Below are positions 1-7,192 of a stretch of 64,000 nucleotides of DNA, piece after piece. How positions within the stretch are numbered: the stretch's first letter is position 1; every line of letters begins with the position of its first letter. A program made the translations under genes and the position numbers. The notes beneath the pieces were generated by a model. That model did not search any database. It was given only the letters and a program-made list of their open reading frames with translations, and had not been told where the DNA came from. Origin of the DNA: Persicimonas caeni (lineage in GTDB: Bacteria > Myxococcota_A > Bradymonadia > Bradymonadales > Bradymonadaceae). The stretch covers positions 4,491,074 through 4,555,073 of the forward strand of contig NZ_CP041186.1 in assembly GCF_006517175.1 (NCBI RefSeq). The letters are read 5' to 3'.

Positions 1-107
1 AACGGCCGGCGTTGTCAACTACCAACACAAACGGCCGGGCGGGCGGATGGATCTATTTTTGTGCGCTCGAGGCCGGTTTTTTCTCGCGTTGCGTCACGGG
101 AGACGTA

Positions 108-393
108 TCTGGTCGTCGGGTTGGGCCGCGTAGTGTCGGGTGAGCCGTCTCTGGTCGTCAGGTTGGGTCGCGTGGTGTCGCGTGGGCTTTCTGCTCCTCG
201 AAGATGGCTCACGTGGCGTCGAGCGGGCCGGCCGGGCGGCGTCGAAGGCTTACTTGGCGTCGAGCGAGCCAACCGGGCCATCCGGGACGCCCGCCCGACG
301 GTGCGCGGGCTTTCCGGGCAGAGTGGGAGGGTCGGCGTGACGGTGCGCGGGTTTCCCGAGCAGAGTGGGAGGGGCGGCGTGGCGGTGCGCGGC
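108..393. repeat. Tandem imperfect repeats, 40 bp then 42 bp units
   Basis: Two copies of a 40 bp unit starting with TCTGGTCGTC begin at 108 and 148. A different 42 bp unit starting with G(A/G)CGGTGCGCGGG begins at 297, 339 and 381, and the last copy is cut by the 65 bp repeat that follows. Copies of TGGCGTCGAGCG near 213 and 255 are further local duplications. No convincing gene lies here; the open frames are low-complexity Arg/Ser/Pro strings. Confidence 0.75.
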
Positions 394-578
394 CTTCCGA
401 AGACCCCGTCGGGCTCGTCCCGCCGGTGAATGAGCCTGTGTAGCTAGAGAAGTGCAGTCTTCCGAAGACCCCGGCGGGCTCGTCCCGCCGGTGAAAGAGC
501 CTGTGTAGCTAGAGAAGTGCAGTCTTCCGAAGACCCCGGCGGGCTCGTCCCGCCGGTGAAAGAGCCTGTGTAGCTAGA
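394..578. repeat. Three 65 bp tandem repeats, each with a REP-like hairpin
   Basis: Units begin with CTTCCGAAGACCCC at 394, 459 and 524, exactly 65 bp apart; the last lacks its final 10 bp. Copies 2 and 3 are essentially identical, and copy 1 differs at a few bases. Each contains CCGGCGGG-CTCGT-CCCGCCGG, a perfect 8 bp stem with a 5 nt loop in copies 2 and 3, flanked by GAAGACC and GGTGAA. Reverse-complemented, these flanks match the hairpins at 1113-1146 and 4211-4240, so the unit appears to be a multiplied member of a dispersed palindromic family. Confidence 0.85.
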
Positions 579-1110
579 TGTGGCCGCGCCCCGCCCGCCT
601 CGCGCGCGCGACTTGCGAGTATGAACAGAGTTGCAGACATGATCCCTCCCCCTGGGTCCCACGGACCCCCCCCATTGACCAACCAAGACGTACCTCAGCG
701 CTGCCTCCGCCCGCCTCGCTTCGTCCGCCCTCGTGGGGCGGCTCGGCAGGAGGTGTGGGCCAGGCCGGGGTGTCATCTCGTCAACGGGTGCGCATCCGCG
801 AGGGCCGATCTCGAACGCGGCGCTGGGTGAGACGACGCGTCGGGGCCCTCATTATGGTTATCGGGGATTTGGCGGATTTGTTGCGGATTATTTTTGAAAT
901 CGGGGCGTGGTGGGGTTCTCGCGGGGGATGGCGCTGATGGTGGGGATTGGCGGATGAGGGTGATGGTGCTGATGGCGCTGATAGCGCGGATGGCGCTGAT
1001 GGCGCTGAGCGCGGATGGGGTGATGATAGGCGGATTGGGCGCGGATGGGCGGGGATGATGGAGGATGCGCGGATGGTGGGTGGGGCGACCGGCGGCGTTA
1101 GCTGCGCAGG
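579..1110. other. Gene-free stretch with GCGCTGATG-type simple repeats
   Basis: No supported gene. Around 935-1075 the plus strand is an imperfect array of short GATGGCGCTGATG / GCGCGGATGG units, a purine-rich simple-sequence tract. Open frames are Ser/Pro/Arg or Ala strings in changing phases, with no domain-like segment or credible ribosome binding site. Confidence 0.6.
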
Positions 1111-1112
1111 CT

Positions 1113-1146
1113 GATTCACCCGCGGGACAAGCCCGCGGGGGTCTTC
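1113..1146. repeat. REP-like palindrome downstream of the SLC13 gene
   Basis: ATTCACCCGCGGGACAAG followed by CCCGCGGGGGTCTTC: an 8 bp stem CCCGCGGG/CCCGCGGG with loop ACAAG, flanked by TTCAC and TCTTC. The same layout occurs in the 394-578 units (opposite orientation) and at 4211-4240. It lies about 90 bp past the stop of the minus-strand transporter, where it may also act as a 3' end structure. Confidence 0.7.
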
Positions 1147-1174
1147 ACGTAACGATTCGCCTGGGCGCACATTC

Positions 1175-1208
1175 AAGCCCCAAGACCCACGACCGCGCCG
1201 CAGGCGCC
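1175..1208. repeat. 34 bp dispersed repeat, copy 1
   Basis: AAGCCCCAAGACCCACGACC followed by GCGCCGCAGGCGCC. The same 34 bp recur with three mismatches at 62819-62852. Both copies sit just beyond the stop codon of a minus-strand gene, in the same orientation. A second GCGCCGCAGGCGCC follows at 1216-1229. Confidence 0.7.
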
Positions 1209-1234
1209 GAGGCCCGCGCCGCAGGCGCCACGCA

Positions 1235-3046
1235 TCACACGAAGATATTGACCGTCACAATCAGCACCACCAAAAAGAGCACCGTCATCGCCGTGCCGGC
1301 GCGCATGAAGTCTTTGACGCGGTAGCCGCCGGGTCCCATGAGCAGGGCGTTGACCTGGTGGGTGGGCAGCAAGAAGGCGTTGGAGGCGGCCAGGGCGACG
1401 ATGAGGCCGAATTGGGCCGGGTCGGCGCCGACGCCTACGGCGACGTTGGCGGCCAGGGGCACGAGCAGGACCGTGGCGCCCACGTTCGAGATGGTCAGCG
1501 TGAAGACCGTGGTCACCAGGGCGATGACCAGCTGCATGCCCCACGGGGGCAGGCCGCCGGCGGCGTTGATGACGTTCTCGGCGATCCAGGCGGCGGTGCC
1601 CGTGTCCTCGACGGCCTGGCCCAGGGGGATGAGGGCGGCGAGCAGGAAGATGGTCTTCCAGGAGACGGCGCGGTAGGCCTCGTCGGCGGTGAGCACGCCC
1701 GAGACGAGCACGATGCCCGCGCCGACCATCAGGGCCAGCGAGAGCTGCAGGCTGGTGAAGATGACCAGGCTCAGCGACAGCGCGAAGGCGCCCAGGGCCC
1801 ACCACATCTTGTTGGTGCGCGGCGGCTCGGTGGGGTAGTCGGAGAGGATGACGAAGGCGGGCTGCTTGGCCAGGTTGTCGAGGTGGCCCCAGGGGGTGAA
1901 CAGCACGAGCACGTCGCCGGCTTCGAGTTTGACCTGGCGCAGGTCGTCGGTGATGACTTTGCCGTTGCGGTGCACCGCCAGAAGGGTGACGTCGTACAGC
2001 TCGCGCAGGCGCAACTCGCGCACCGTGTTGCCCACTGCGTCGCCGCCCGGGCGAATGATCACCTCGGCCAAGCCGGCGTGCTCTTTGTCGTGCAGGATGG
2101 TGAAGGGGTCGCTCTCGACGGGGTTGAGGCCTTGCTCCGCGGCGAAGGCTTCCACGGCGCGGCCGTCGCCGACCAGCCCCACCACCATGCCCGGCTCGAT
2201 GATGTAGTCGCGGTAGGGGGCGATGGTCAGCCCGTCGCCGTCGTGTACGGCGACCACGAGGATGCCCTCGTGCTCGGCCTCGATGTCGGCGACTCGCCGA
2301 TGGAGCAGGTCGCTCCCCTCGGGGACCAGGTAAGCGCGGATATCTTGGTCGAGTCCGTAGATGGCGGCGATGCCGGGCAAATCGGCGTGGGCGTCGCGGT
2401 CGGCTGCTTTGTTGGGCAGCAGCCATTTGCCCGCGAAGGCAAAGAGCAGGATGCCCGAGATGACGAGCGTCACGCCAATCGGCGTCGGGGCGAACAGCCC
2501 GTAGGGCTCGATCTCCACGTTCAGGTTGCTCGCCGTCGAGGCGAGCAGGTCGTTGAGGAGGATCAGGGGGCCGGAGGCGACCAGGGTCATCGTGCCGCCC
2601 AGGATGGCCGCAAAGCCCATGGGCATCAGCAGGCGGCTCACCGGAATCTTGGTACGCTCCGACAGACGCTCGGCGACCGGCAAGAAGAGCGCGGCGGCGC
2701 CGATATTCTGCATAAACGCGCTGATGGTGGCCACCGCCGTCGAGATAAGCGACGAGATGCGCCCCTCCGTCTTGCCGCCGATGCGCAGCAAGAAGGCCGC
2801 CACGCGTCGCATCACCCCGACCCGGTCGAGGCCCGCGCCCAAAATCATCACCGCGATGATCGAAATCACCGCGTTCGAGGCGAAGCCGGCGAAGAGGTCG
2901 TCGGCCCCCACCAGCCCCGACAGGCCGATGACGACCATGATGATGATGGCCGCCACGTCGATGCGGACGACCTCGGTGACAAAGAGTGTGACGGCGCCGG
3001 CCAGGATGGCTAGCACCATGATCATTTCAAAGGTCAACGCTTCCAA
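1235..3046 (-). CDS. SLC13/DASS-type anion symporter with RCK_C domains
   Basis: Inner-membrane transporter of 603 aa, of the divalent-anion:Na+ symporter/CitM-ArsB superfamily. The N-terminal membrane half has about five hydrophobic segments, including FMQNIGAAALFLPV. A cytosolic insert near residues 210-390 carries two regions resembling TrkA-C (RCK_C) modules, with motifs such as YLVPEGSDLLHRRVADIE and EVIIRPGGDAVGNTVREL. A second membrane half contains TISNVGATVLLVPLA, the position of the family SNT-type substrate loop. This layout is typical of bacterial 'SLC13 family permease' proteins, proposed for sulfate or dicarboxylates; the substrate cannot be read from the sequence. The ATG start leads directly into the first membrane helix. 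The gene is divergent from the XRE regulator at 3345, and two palindromes lie between them. Confidence 0.9.
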   Translation of the reverse strand: MEALTFEMIMVLAILAGAVTLFVTEVVRIDVAAIIIMVVIGLSGLVGADDLFAGFASNAVISIIAVMILGAGLDRVGVMRRVAAFLLRIGGKTEGRISSLISTAVATISAFMQNIGAAALFLPVAERLSERTKIPVSRLLMPMGFAAILGGTMTLVASGPLILLNDLLASTASNLNVEIEPYGLFAPTPIGVTLVISGILLFAFAGKWLLPNKAADRDAHADLPGIAAIYGLDQDIRAYLVPEGSDLLHRRVADIEAEHEGILVVAVHDGDGLTIAPYRDYIIEPGMVVGLVGDGRAVEAFAAEQGLNPVESDPFTILHDKEHAGLAEVIIRPGGDAVGNTVRELRLRELYDVTLLAVHRNGKVITDDLRQVKLEAGDVLVLFTPWGHLDNLAKQPAFVILSDYPTEPPRTNKMWWALGAFALSLSLVIFTSLQLSLALMVGAGIVLVSGVLTADEAYRAVSWKTIFLLAALIPLGQAVEDTGTAAWIAENVINAAGGLPPWGMQLVIALVTTVFTLTISNVGATVLLVPLAANVAVGVGADPAQFGLIVALAASNAFLLPTHQVNALLMGPGGYRVKDFMRAGTAMTVLFLVVLIVTVNIFV

Positions 3047-3211
3047 GATTCATCCCTCGCTTCAGGTTCATTTGGTTCGGGCCATGACGCCCGTCGGGAG
3101 AGGTCGTTTGCACAAAGCGGGCCAGCCTCGAAATTTCTTTGGTGCAGGCGATTACGCCGATGGTGGGACCCCCGAGGGCGCGCGGCCTGTTGCGGGTCGT
3201 TTCGACGGGAT

Positions 3212-3243
3212 GTTTCACATTGAAACGTGTTTGCGAGCGCAAA
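3212..3243. promoter_or_regulatory. Two adjacent palindromes, possible operator
   Basis: GTTTCA-CAT-TGAAAC (3212-3226) and TTTGCG-AG-CGCAAA (3230-3243) are both perfect inverted repeats separated by 3 bp. They lie in the 298 bp divergent gap between the transporter and the HTH regulator, about 100 bp upstream of the regulator. They are plausible binding sites for that regulator, by position only. Nothing else was recognised in 3047-3344. Confidence 0.45.
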
Positions 3244-3344
3244 TGAATTGCCCCTTCACCATTGAAGCTCATCCTCGTACGCTTACGTTGTAGCCCAATG
3301 GGTATATGTACTCCTTTCGAGCATGATTCTGACGGAGTGAGACT

Positions 3345-3698
3345 GTGGCACAGCAAAGTGAGCAGCACGACATCGCCGAAGAATTGATCGAACGTCTCCA
3401 AAAGCAGGGCCCGGCCCCCGGCGGCGAGTTCAACGAGTCGATGGCGGTCAGCCCGATCGATATCCCCGACGACTTCGACATCGACGTGAAGTCGATTCGA
3501 AAGCGGCTGGGCCTGTCGCAAACCGAGTTCTCGCGCGCCTACGGCTTTTCGGTGCACACGCTGCGCAAGTGGGAGCAGGGCGTGCGCCGGCCGGAGAAGT
3601 CGACGCGGCTCTTCTTGCTGATGATCCGCGACATGCCCGAGATCGTGCAGCGCTACCTCAATTGGCTCAGCTCGAGCGCGCGTCCCGACGGGTCCTGA
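3345..3698 (+). CDS. XRE/HigA-like helix-turn-helix regulator
   Basis: A 117 aa DNA-binding protein. The C-terminal half carries a Cro/C1-type HTH (about residues 48-105) with the recognisable core KRLGLSQTEFSRAYGFS, followed by VHTLRKWEQGVRRP. The N-terminal 45 residues are acidic and probably a dimerisation or partner-binding arm. This arrangement is usual for HigA/NadS-type antitoxins and related regulators, but no RelE/HigB-like toxin frame lies on either side, so it appears to be an orphan. The GTG start is chosen because GGAG sits 8 bp upstream. The palindromes at 3212-3243 are candidate targets. Confidence 0.8.
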   Translation: MAQQSEQHDIAEELIERLQKQGPAPGGEFNESMAVSPIDIPDDFDIDVKSIRKRLGLSQTEFSRAYGFSVHTLRKWEQGVRRPEKSTRLFLLMIRDMPEIVQRYLNWLSSSARPDGS

Positions 3699-3808
3699 GC
3701 CCCGAGCGGCGCCCATCGGCTTGCTGTGAGGCGGCGCGCCCCCACGTTCATAGACGACCACTTGTGATAGACGACGCATTGACTCGTCTCGTGGACACGG
3801 AGGCTCGC

Positions 3809-4210
3809 ATGAACTGGAAAAGGTGGGACGTCCATCATCGCCGCTGGCAAGATATCCTGGCGTTTGTCGCCGGATGCTGGCTCATCGCCACGGTGATGGC
3901 GCAGATTTCGACGGTCATGGCCCCGGTGGGCTGGATGGCGTTTATCGGCGGCGCGCTCGCCTTTCTGATGACCGCGGCCGCACTGCAAGACGACAGCCCC
4001 GGCTACTCCTGGGCGGCCGCCGCCGGCGGGTTGATTGCGGTCGGAGGGGCTTTCATCGCGCTCGCCTTCGGCCATATGTTCACCTTCTTGAGTCTGGTCA
4101 TCGGCGGCGGGGTCGTGCTCCTCTTGGAGGTCTGGAGCGCCGCGCTCAAACGCCGCGCGCACGAGCCCTCGAGACGGCGCGTGGGCACCGCGCGTCCCGT
4201 GCGTACCTGA
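3809..4210 (+). CDS. Small four-helix membrane protein, unknown function
   Basis: A 133 aa integral membrane protein not recognised as a family member. The basic N-terminus (MNWKRWDVHHRRWQD) precedes four hydrophobic segments: ILAFVAGCWLIATVMA, GWMAFIGGALAFLM, a Gly/Ala-rich AAAAGGLIAVGGAFIALAFG, and FLSLVIGGGVVLLLEVW. The tail is Arg-rich. The paired-helix pattern resembles SPW-repeat proteins (short membrane proteins with W-x-D in the first loop), but the SPW motif itself is absent, so this is only a suggestion. ATG at 3809 has GGAGG 5 bp upstream and removes an improbable Arg/Ala N-terminal extension. The stop abuts a hairpin shared with the convergent TetR gene. Confidence 0.7.
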   Translation: MNWKRWDVHHRRWQDILAFVAGCWLIATVMAQISTVMAPVGWMAFIGGALAFLMTAAALQDDSPGYSWAAAAGGLIAVGGAFIALAFGHMFTFLSLVIGGGVVLLLEVWSAALKRRAHEPSRRRVGTARPVRT

Positions 4211-4240
4211 TTCACACGCGGGGCTCATCCCCGCGAAGAC
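4211..4240. repeat. REP-like palindrome at the junction of two convergent genes
   Basis: TTCACACGCGGGGCTCAT followed by CCCCGCGAAGAC: stem CGCGGGG (4217-4223) / CCCCGCG (4229-4235), loop CTCAT. It has the same TTCAC...GAAGAC/TCTTC frame as the copies at 394-578 and 1113-1146. It begins one base after the stop of the membrane protein and encodes the last eight or so residues (LRGDEPRV) of the TetR regulator, so it may serve as a bidirectional terminator. Confidence 0.7.
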
Positions 4241-4820
4241 ACCCCCGCATGACCATAACGAAGAGCGCGTCGGCGTCGTCTGCACCGGCGCGCTCGTCGA
4301 GCACGACCGGCTTGTAGACCGCCGGCGCCGTCAGCAGGTCGACGAGCATCGTCGGGTCGACGTCCTCGCGAAGCTTTCCCTGCTCGATGGCCCGCTCGGC
4401 CAGCGCCCGTGCATGGTCGCGCATCGGCGTGACGAAGCGCTTGTGGAACGCGTCGGTCAGCTCCGCCTCGCGCAGCAACGCCGCCGGCGCCATCGGGAGC
4501 TCCGTGTGGGCGCGCCCGGCCACCCGGGCATAGAACTGCGCCACCACGCTGCGCAGGTCGGCGAGCGCGTCGCCGGTCTCCTCGAACTCGCGGGGCACGA
4601 CCTGCTCGGCGATGGCGTCCAACACCATCTCGGCCTTCGAATCCCACCTTCGGTAGATGGTCGTCTTGGCGACTCCAGCGCGCTGCGCCACGTCGACCAT
4701 CGTCAGCCCGTGGTAGCCGAGCTCGTCGAGCAGCTCGAGGGTTGCTTGCCGAATCGCCTCGCCACGCGCCGGGTCGCGGGGGCGTCCTCGCCCGGGTCTC
4801 GAACTCTCCTGCTGCGGCAT
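4212..4820 (-). CDS. TetR/AcrR family transcriptional regulator
   Basis: A 202 aa repressor-type protein. Residues about 15-62 form the TetR_N HTH, with the diagnostic string DVAQRAGVAKTTIYRRWDSK (TIYRRW is typical of the family). The C-terminal ligand/dimerisation domain (FYARVAGRAHTELPMAP... VDLLTAPAVYKPVV) resembles the TetR_C_11/16 group; the ligand is unknown. An in-frame ATG lies 5 codons upstream (4835), but the strong AAGGAGGAG sits immediately before ATG 4820, which I prefer. The last residues are encoded by the inserted REP-like palindrome, suggesting the natural C-terminus was replaced. No obvious target gene is adjacent. Confidence 0.88.
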   Translation of the reverse strand: MPQQESSRPGRGRPRDPARGEAIRQATLELLDELGYHGLTMVDVAQRAGVAKTTIYRRWDSKAEMVLDAIAEQVVPREFEETGDALADLRSVVAQFYARVAGRAHTELPMAPAALLREAELTDAFHKRFVTPMRDHARALAERAIEQGKLREDVDPTMLVDLLTAPAVYKPVVLDERAGADDADALFVMVMRGCLRGDEPRV

Positions 4821-4960
4821 AGTCTCCTCCTTCATGTAGCTCGTATCCGTCTAGAACGTGCCCACGGGTGCAGGCCGGGCAACACTCGTCCACCCCCTGT
4901 CGCCACCTTCCCATCCCACACACCTTGGCGTATAGTCGGGCCATTCATTTTTAGAGGAGT

Positions 4961-5011
4961 ATGCACGTCTTCGCGCCCTGTCGGCGTGTACTGATCGATA
5001 CAGGACGATGA
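4961..5011 (+). CDS. Possible 16-codon ORF before lipoprotein remnant
   Basis: ATG preceded by TTAGAGGAGT, the best Shine-Dalgarno in the gap, opens a 16-codon frame (MHVFAPCRRVLIDTGR). It stops in an ATGA overlap with a second, out-of-frame ATG. It could be a leader peptide, or the displaced translation start of the lost upstream lipoprotein. The rest of 4821-5074 shows nothing I can support. Confidence 0.25.
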   Translation: MHVFAPCRRVLIDTGR

Positions 5012-5074
5012 ATGCGGATGCGCTCGACGATGCCGGGCCACATGTGGCGATTGCAGGGGCACCGAGCGCCGTCC

Positions 5075-5194
5075 GCCGCCGGCCGCCCCTCGCTGACGCT
5101 CGGCGCCACGGCGGGCACGACGCACGTGATTGTGGTCGACTCATTGCACAACGCCGGGTTAAGGCGTTACGTGCTCAAAATCAACAATTGGTGA
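5075..5194 (+). pseudogene. C-terminal remnant of a lipoprotein paralogue
   Basis: The translation AAGRPSLTLGATAGTTHVIV, then VDSLHNAGLRRYVLKINN, aligns almost residue for residue with the last about 38 residues of the RCC1 lipoprotein ending at 7152 (AADGRSSLTLSATAGETYVI, VIDTPSNAGLGTYVLSIND). DNA identity is evident as well. It is followed, like the intact copy, by the conserved leader GTGTTTGGTGATATCTG of the next gene. No corresponding N-terminal or propeller portion remains upstream. I read it as the tail of a deleted tandem paralogue. Confidence 0.8.
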
Positions 5195-5217
5195 AGTAGT
5201 GTTTGGTGATATCTGTC

Positions 5218-7152
5218 ATGAGTGATTCCAACCCGCTGCCCGAGCGCGGCGTCTCCGCGCGGATGACGACGCTTCTACTCCTCGTCGGCCTCGTCGGCAC
5301 AATTTCGACTGGCTGTGACAGCCTGTATCGCGACCTCGACGAGGTCGAGTTGCGCGAGGCCGACGCCGCCTCGGATGCCGACGTTCTCGACACAGGCGAC
5401 ACGGCCGATGTCGCCGACGCCGTCGACGCCGTCGATGCGGACGAACCATCCGACGCCACGGATACGATCGAGCCCACCGACGCAGCGGACGTCGCCGACG
5501 CGACTGATGCGTCTGATGCATCGGATACTGCAGACGTCGCGCGCGACGCCGATGCCCAGTCCTCCTGCGATGCAGGCGGCGATATTTGCGACGGCGGCGA
5601 CATAGACAAGATCATCGACCTCGACAGCTACGCCCGCACCACCTGTGGGCGGCGTCAGTCAGGGAGCGTGGTGTGCTGGGGCGAGGGAAGCAACGGGCAA
5701 ATCGGCCACGGCAGCAGGGACGACGCGCCGCTGCCCACCGAGGTGGTCGGCATCAGCGACGCCCAAGAGCTCACCGTGGGGGCGAACCACAGCTGCGTGG
5801 TCGATTCGGCGGGGGCGGTCTTTTGCTGGGGCGACAACGCGCACGGCCAACTGGGACTCCCCTCATCGGTGGGCGAGTCGCCGACACCCGTCGAGATTAC
5901 CGCCGCAGCGGGCGTGACGGACTTGAGCGCGGGCAGCGGCTTTACGTGCGGTATCGACGCTGCGGGCCAGGCCGTCTGCTGGGGGCGCAACAATGACGGC
6001 CAACTCGGCCGCGGGACCACGAGTGCTTCGGAGGCACGCGGGCCGGTCTCCGGGCTGACCGACGTCGTCGACGTCGAGGCGAGTGAGCAGTTTGCCTGCG
6101 CGGTCAAGAGCGACGGCACGGTGTGGTGCTGGGGCCTCGACGGCGACGCTCAGCTGGGCAACGGGACGAACCAGGGCACCACCTCGACGCCCACGCAGGT
6201 GGTCGGCCTGGCTGACGTCGAAGAAATCAGCTTGAACAGCAAGACGGGCTGTGCTCGCCAGCAGAGCGGCGCGGTGTGGTGCTGGGGCGAGACGTGGGGC
6301 GGCGTGACGGGCAGCAGTTCGGCTCCCGGAGATGAGACGCATGTGCCCGTGCAGACCGACATCATCGACGACGCCGAGAAGCTCTTCTCCGGCAGCTATC
6401 ACAACTGTGCGCTGCGGGCGTCGGGCGAGCTGTGGTGCTGGGGCAAAGGTGGAGTCGGTGAGCTGGGGCTCGGCTCGGCGGCCGACAAGCCGGCGCCCGT
6501 GCAGATCCCGTTCTACGTGGGCAAGACCGTCGTCGACGCGTCCGGCGGCGGGGCGTTTACCTGTGTGGTGGTCGACACCGGCCGGGTGTACTGCTCGGGA
6601 GCAGGCGAGAGTTTGGATGCGCGCGTGCTGGGCGACAACCAGCACCCCGACGGGGCCCAGCCCCGCTACGCCCCGACGCCGGTGGCCACGATTGCGCCCA
6701 TCGACGACGAGCTCAACCTTTGTCGCGACGGGCTCGACAACGATGGCCAAGACGGCGCCGATTGCGCCGATCCCGATTGCGCCAGCGACCTGGGCTCGAC
6801 TGTGGGCCAGTCGGTCACAACCGGCTTTTTCAGCGGCGCCGAGGGCAATCACTTCGTGGGCTCGTGCGGCACCGACACGAACGGTCGCGAGCGGGTCTTC
6901 ACGTGGACCGCTCCGTCGACGGCCGAATACACGCTGACCACCGAGGGCTCGGGCCTTTCCACGGTGCTCTACGTGCTCGACACCTGCGACGAGAGCGCGG
7001 CGGGCGCCGAAATTGCCTGCGACGTGGCCTCGGCGGCCGACGGGCGCTCGTCGCTCACACTCAGCGCCACGGCGGGCGAGACGTATGTGATCGTGATCGA
7101 TACACCCTCGAATGCCGGGCTAGGTACCTACGTGCTCAGCATCAACGACTGA
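5218..7152 (+). CDS. Lipoprotein with seven-bladed RCC1 beta-propeller
   Basis: A 644 aa exported lipoprotein. The signal peptide (TTLLLLVGLVGTISTGC) ends in a lipobox Cys. An Asp/Ala/Thr-rich linker of about 110 residues follows, then seven RCC1 repeats (about residues 135-460) recognisable by CWG signatures (VVCWGEGSNGQIGHG, VFCWGDNAHGQLGLP, AVCWGRNNDGQLGRG and so on). Each blade carries a Cys pair 9-10 residues apart, suggesting seven disulfides. Then comes a NLCRDGLDNDGQDGADC Asp/Cys motif and a C-terminal beta-sandwich like the bacterial pre-peptidase C-terminal domain. Such proteins are probably surface or periplasmic binding scaffolds; the ligand is unknown. ATG 5218 is preferred over the upstream TTG because the same leader and ATG recur at 7193. 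Confidence 0.88.
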   Translation: MSDSNPLPERGVSARMTTLLLLVGLVGTISTGCDSLYRDLDEVELREADAASDADVLDTGDTADVADAVDAVDADEPSDATDTIEPTDAADVADATDASDASDTADVARDADAQSSCDAGGDICDGGDIDKIIDLDSYARTTCGRRQSGSVVCWGEGSNGQIGHGSRDDAPLPTEVVGISDAQELTVGANHSCVVDSAGAVFCWGDNAHGQLGLPSSVGESPTPVEITAAAGVTDLSAGSGFTCGIDAAGQAVCWGRNNDGQLGRGTTSASEARGPVSGLTDVVDVEASEQFACAVKSDGTVWCWGLDGDAQLGNGTNQGTTSTPTQVVGLADVEEISLNSKTGCARQQSGAVWCWGETWGGVTGSSSAPGDETHVPVQTDIIDDAEKLFSGSYHNCALRASGELWCWGKGGVGELGLGSAADKPAPVQIPFYVGKTVVDASGGGAFTCVVVDTGRVYCSGAGESLDARVLGDNQHPDGAQPRYAPTPVATIAPIDDELNLCRDGLDNDGQDGADCADPDCASDLGSTVGQSVTTGFFSGAEGNHFVGSCGTDTNGRERVFTWTAPSTAEYTLTTEGSGLSTVLYVLDTCDESAAGAEIACDVASAADGRSSLTLSATAGETYVIVIDTPSNAGLGTYVLSIND

Positions 7153-7192
7153 CATTTCGACAACTGACACGCCGTGTTTGGTGATATCTGCC

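Noticed and set aside
1358-3013. 551 aa open frame antisense to the transporter
   Set aside because: Gly/Asp/His/Gln-rich shadow of a GC-rich gene. The minus-strand frame has membrane helices and family motifs; this one has none.
3100-3200. Glycine-riboswitch-like GGAGAGG ... GCCGATGG pieces
   Set aside because: The pieces are in the wrong order and the conserved pairing is absent. The neighbouring genes also do not suggest glycine control.
3211-3227. parS-like site (TGTTTCAC...GAAAC)
   Set aside because: The left half equals the chromosomal parS half-site, but the centre is one base too long (CAT instead of CG), which breaks ParB half-site spacing. Single site, no parAB nearby.
3345-4210. 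Toxin-antitoxin pair (XRE regulator plus next gene)
   Set aside because: The next gene is a four-helix membrane protein 110 bp away, not a RelE/HigB fold; there is no overlap or short spacing.
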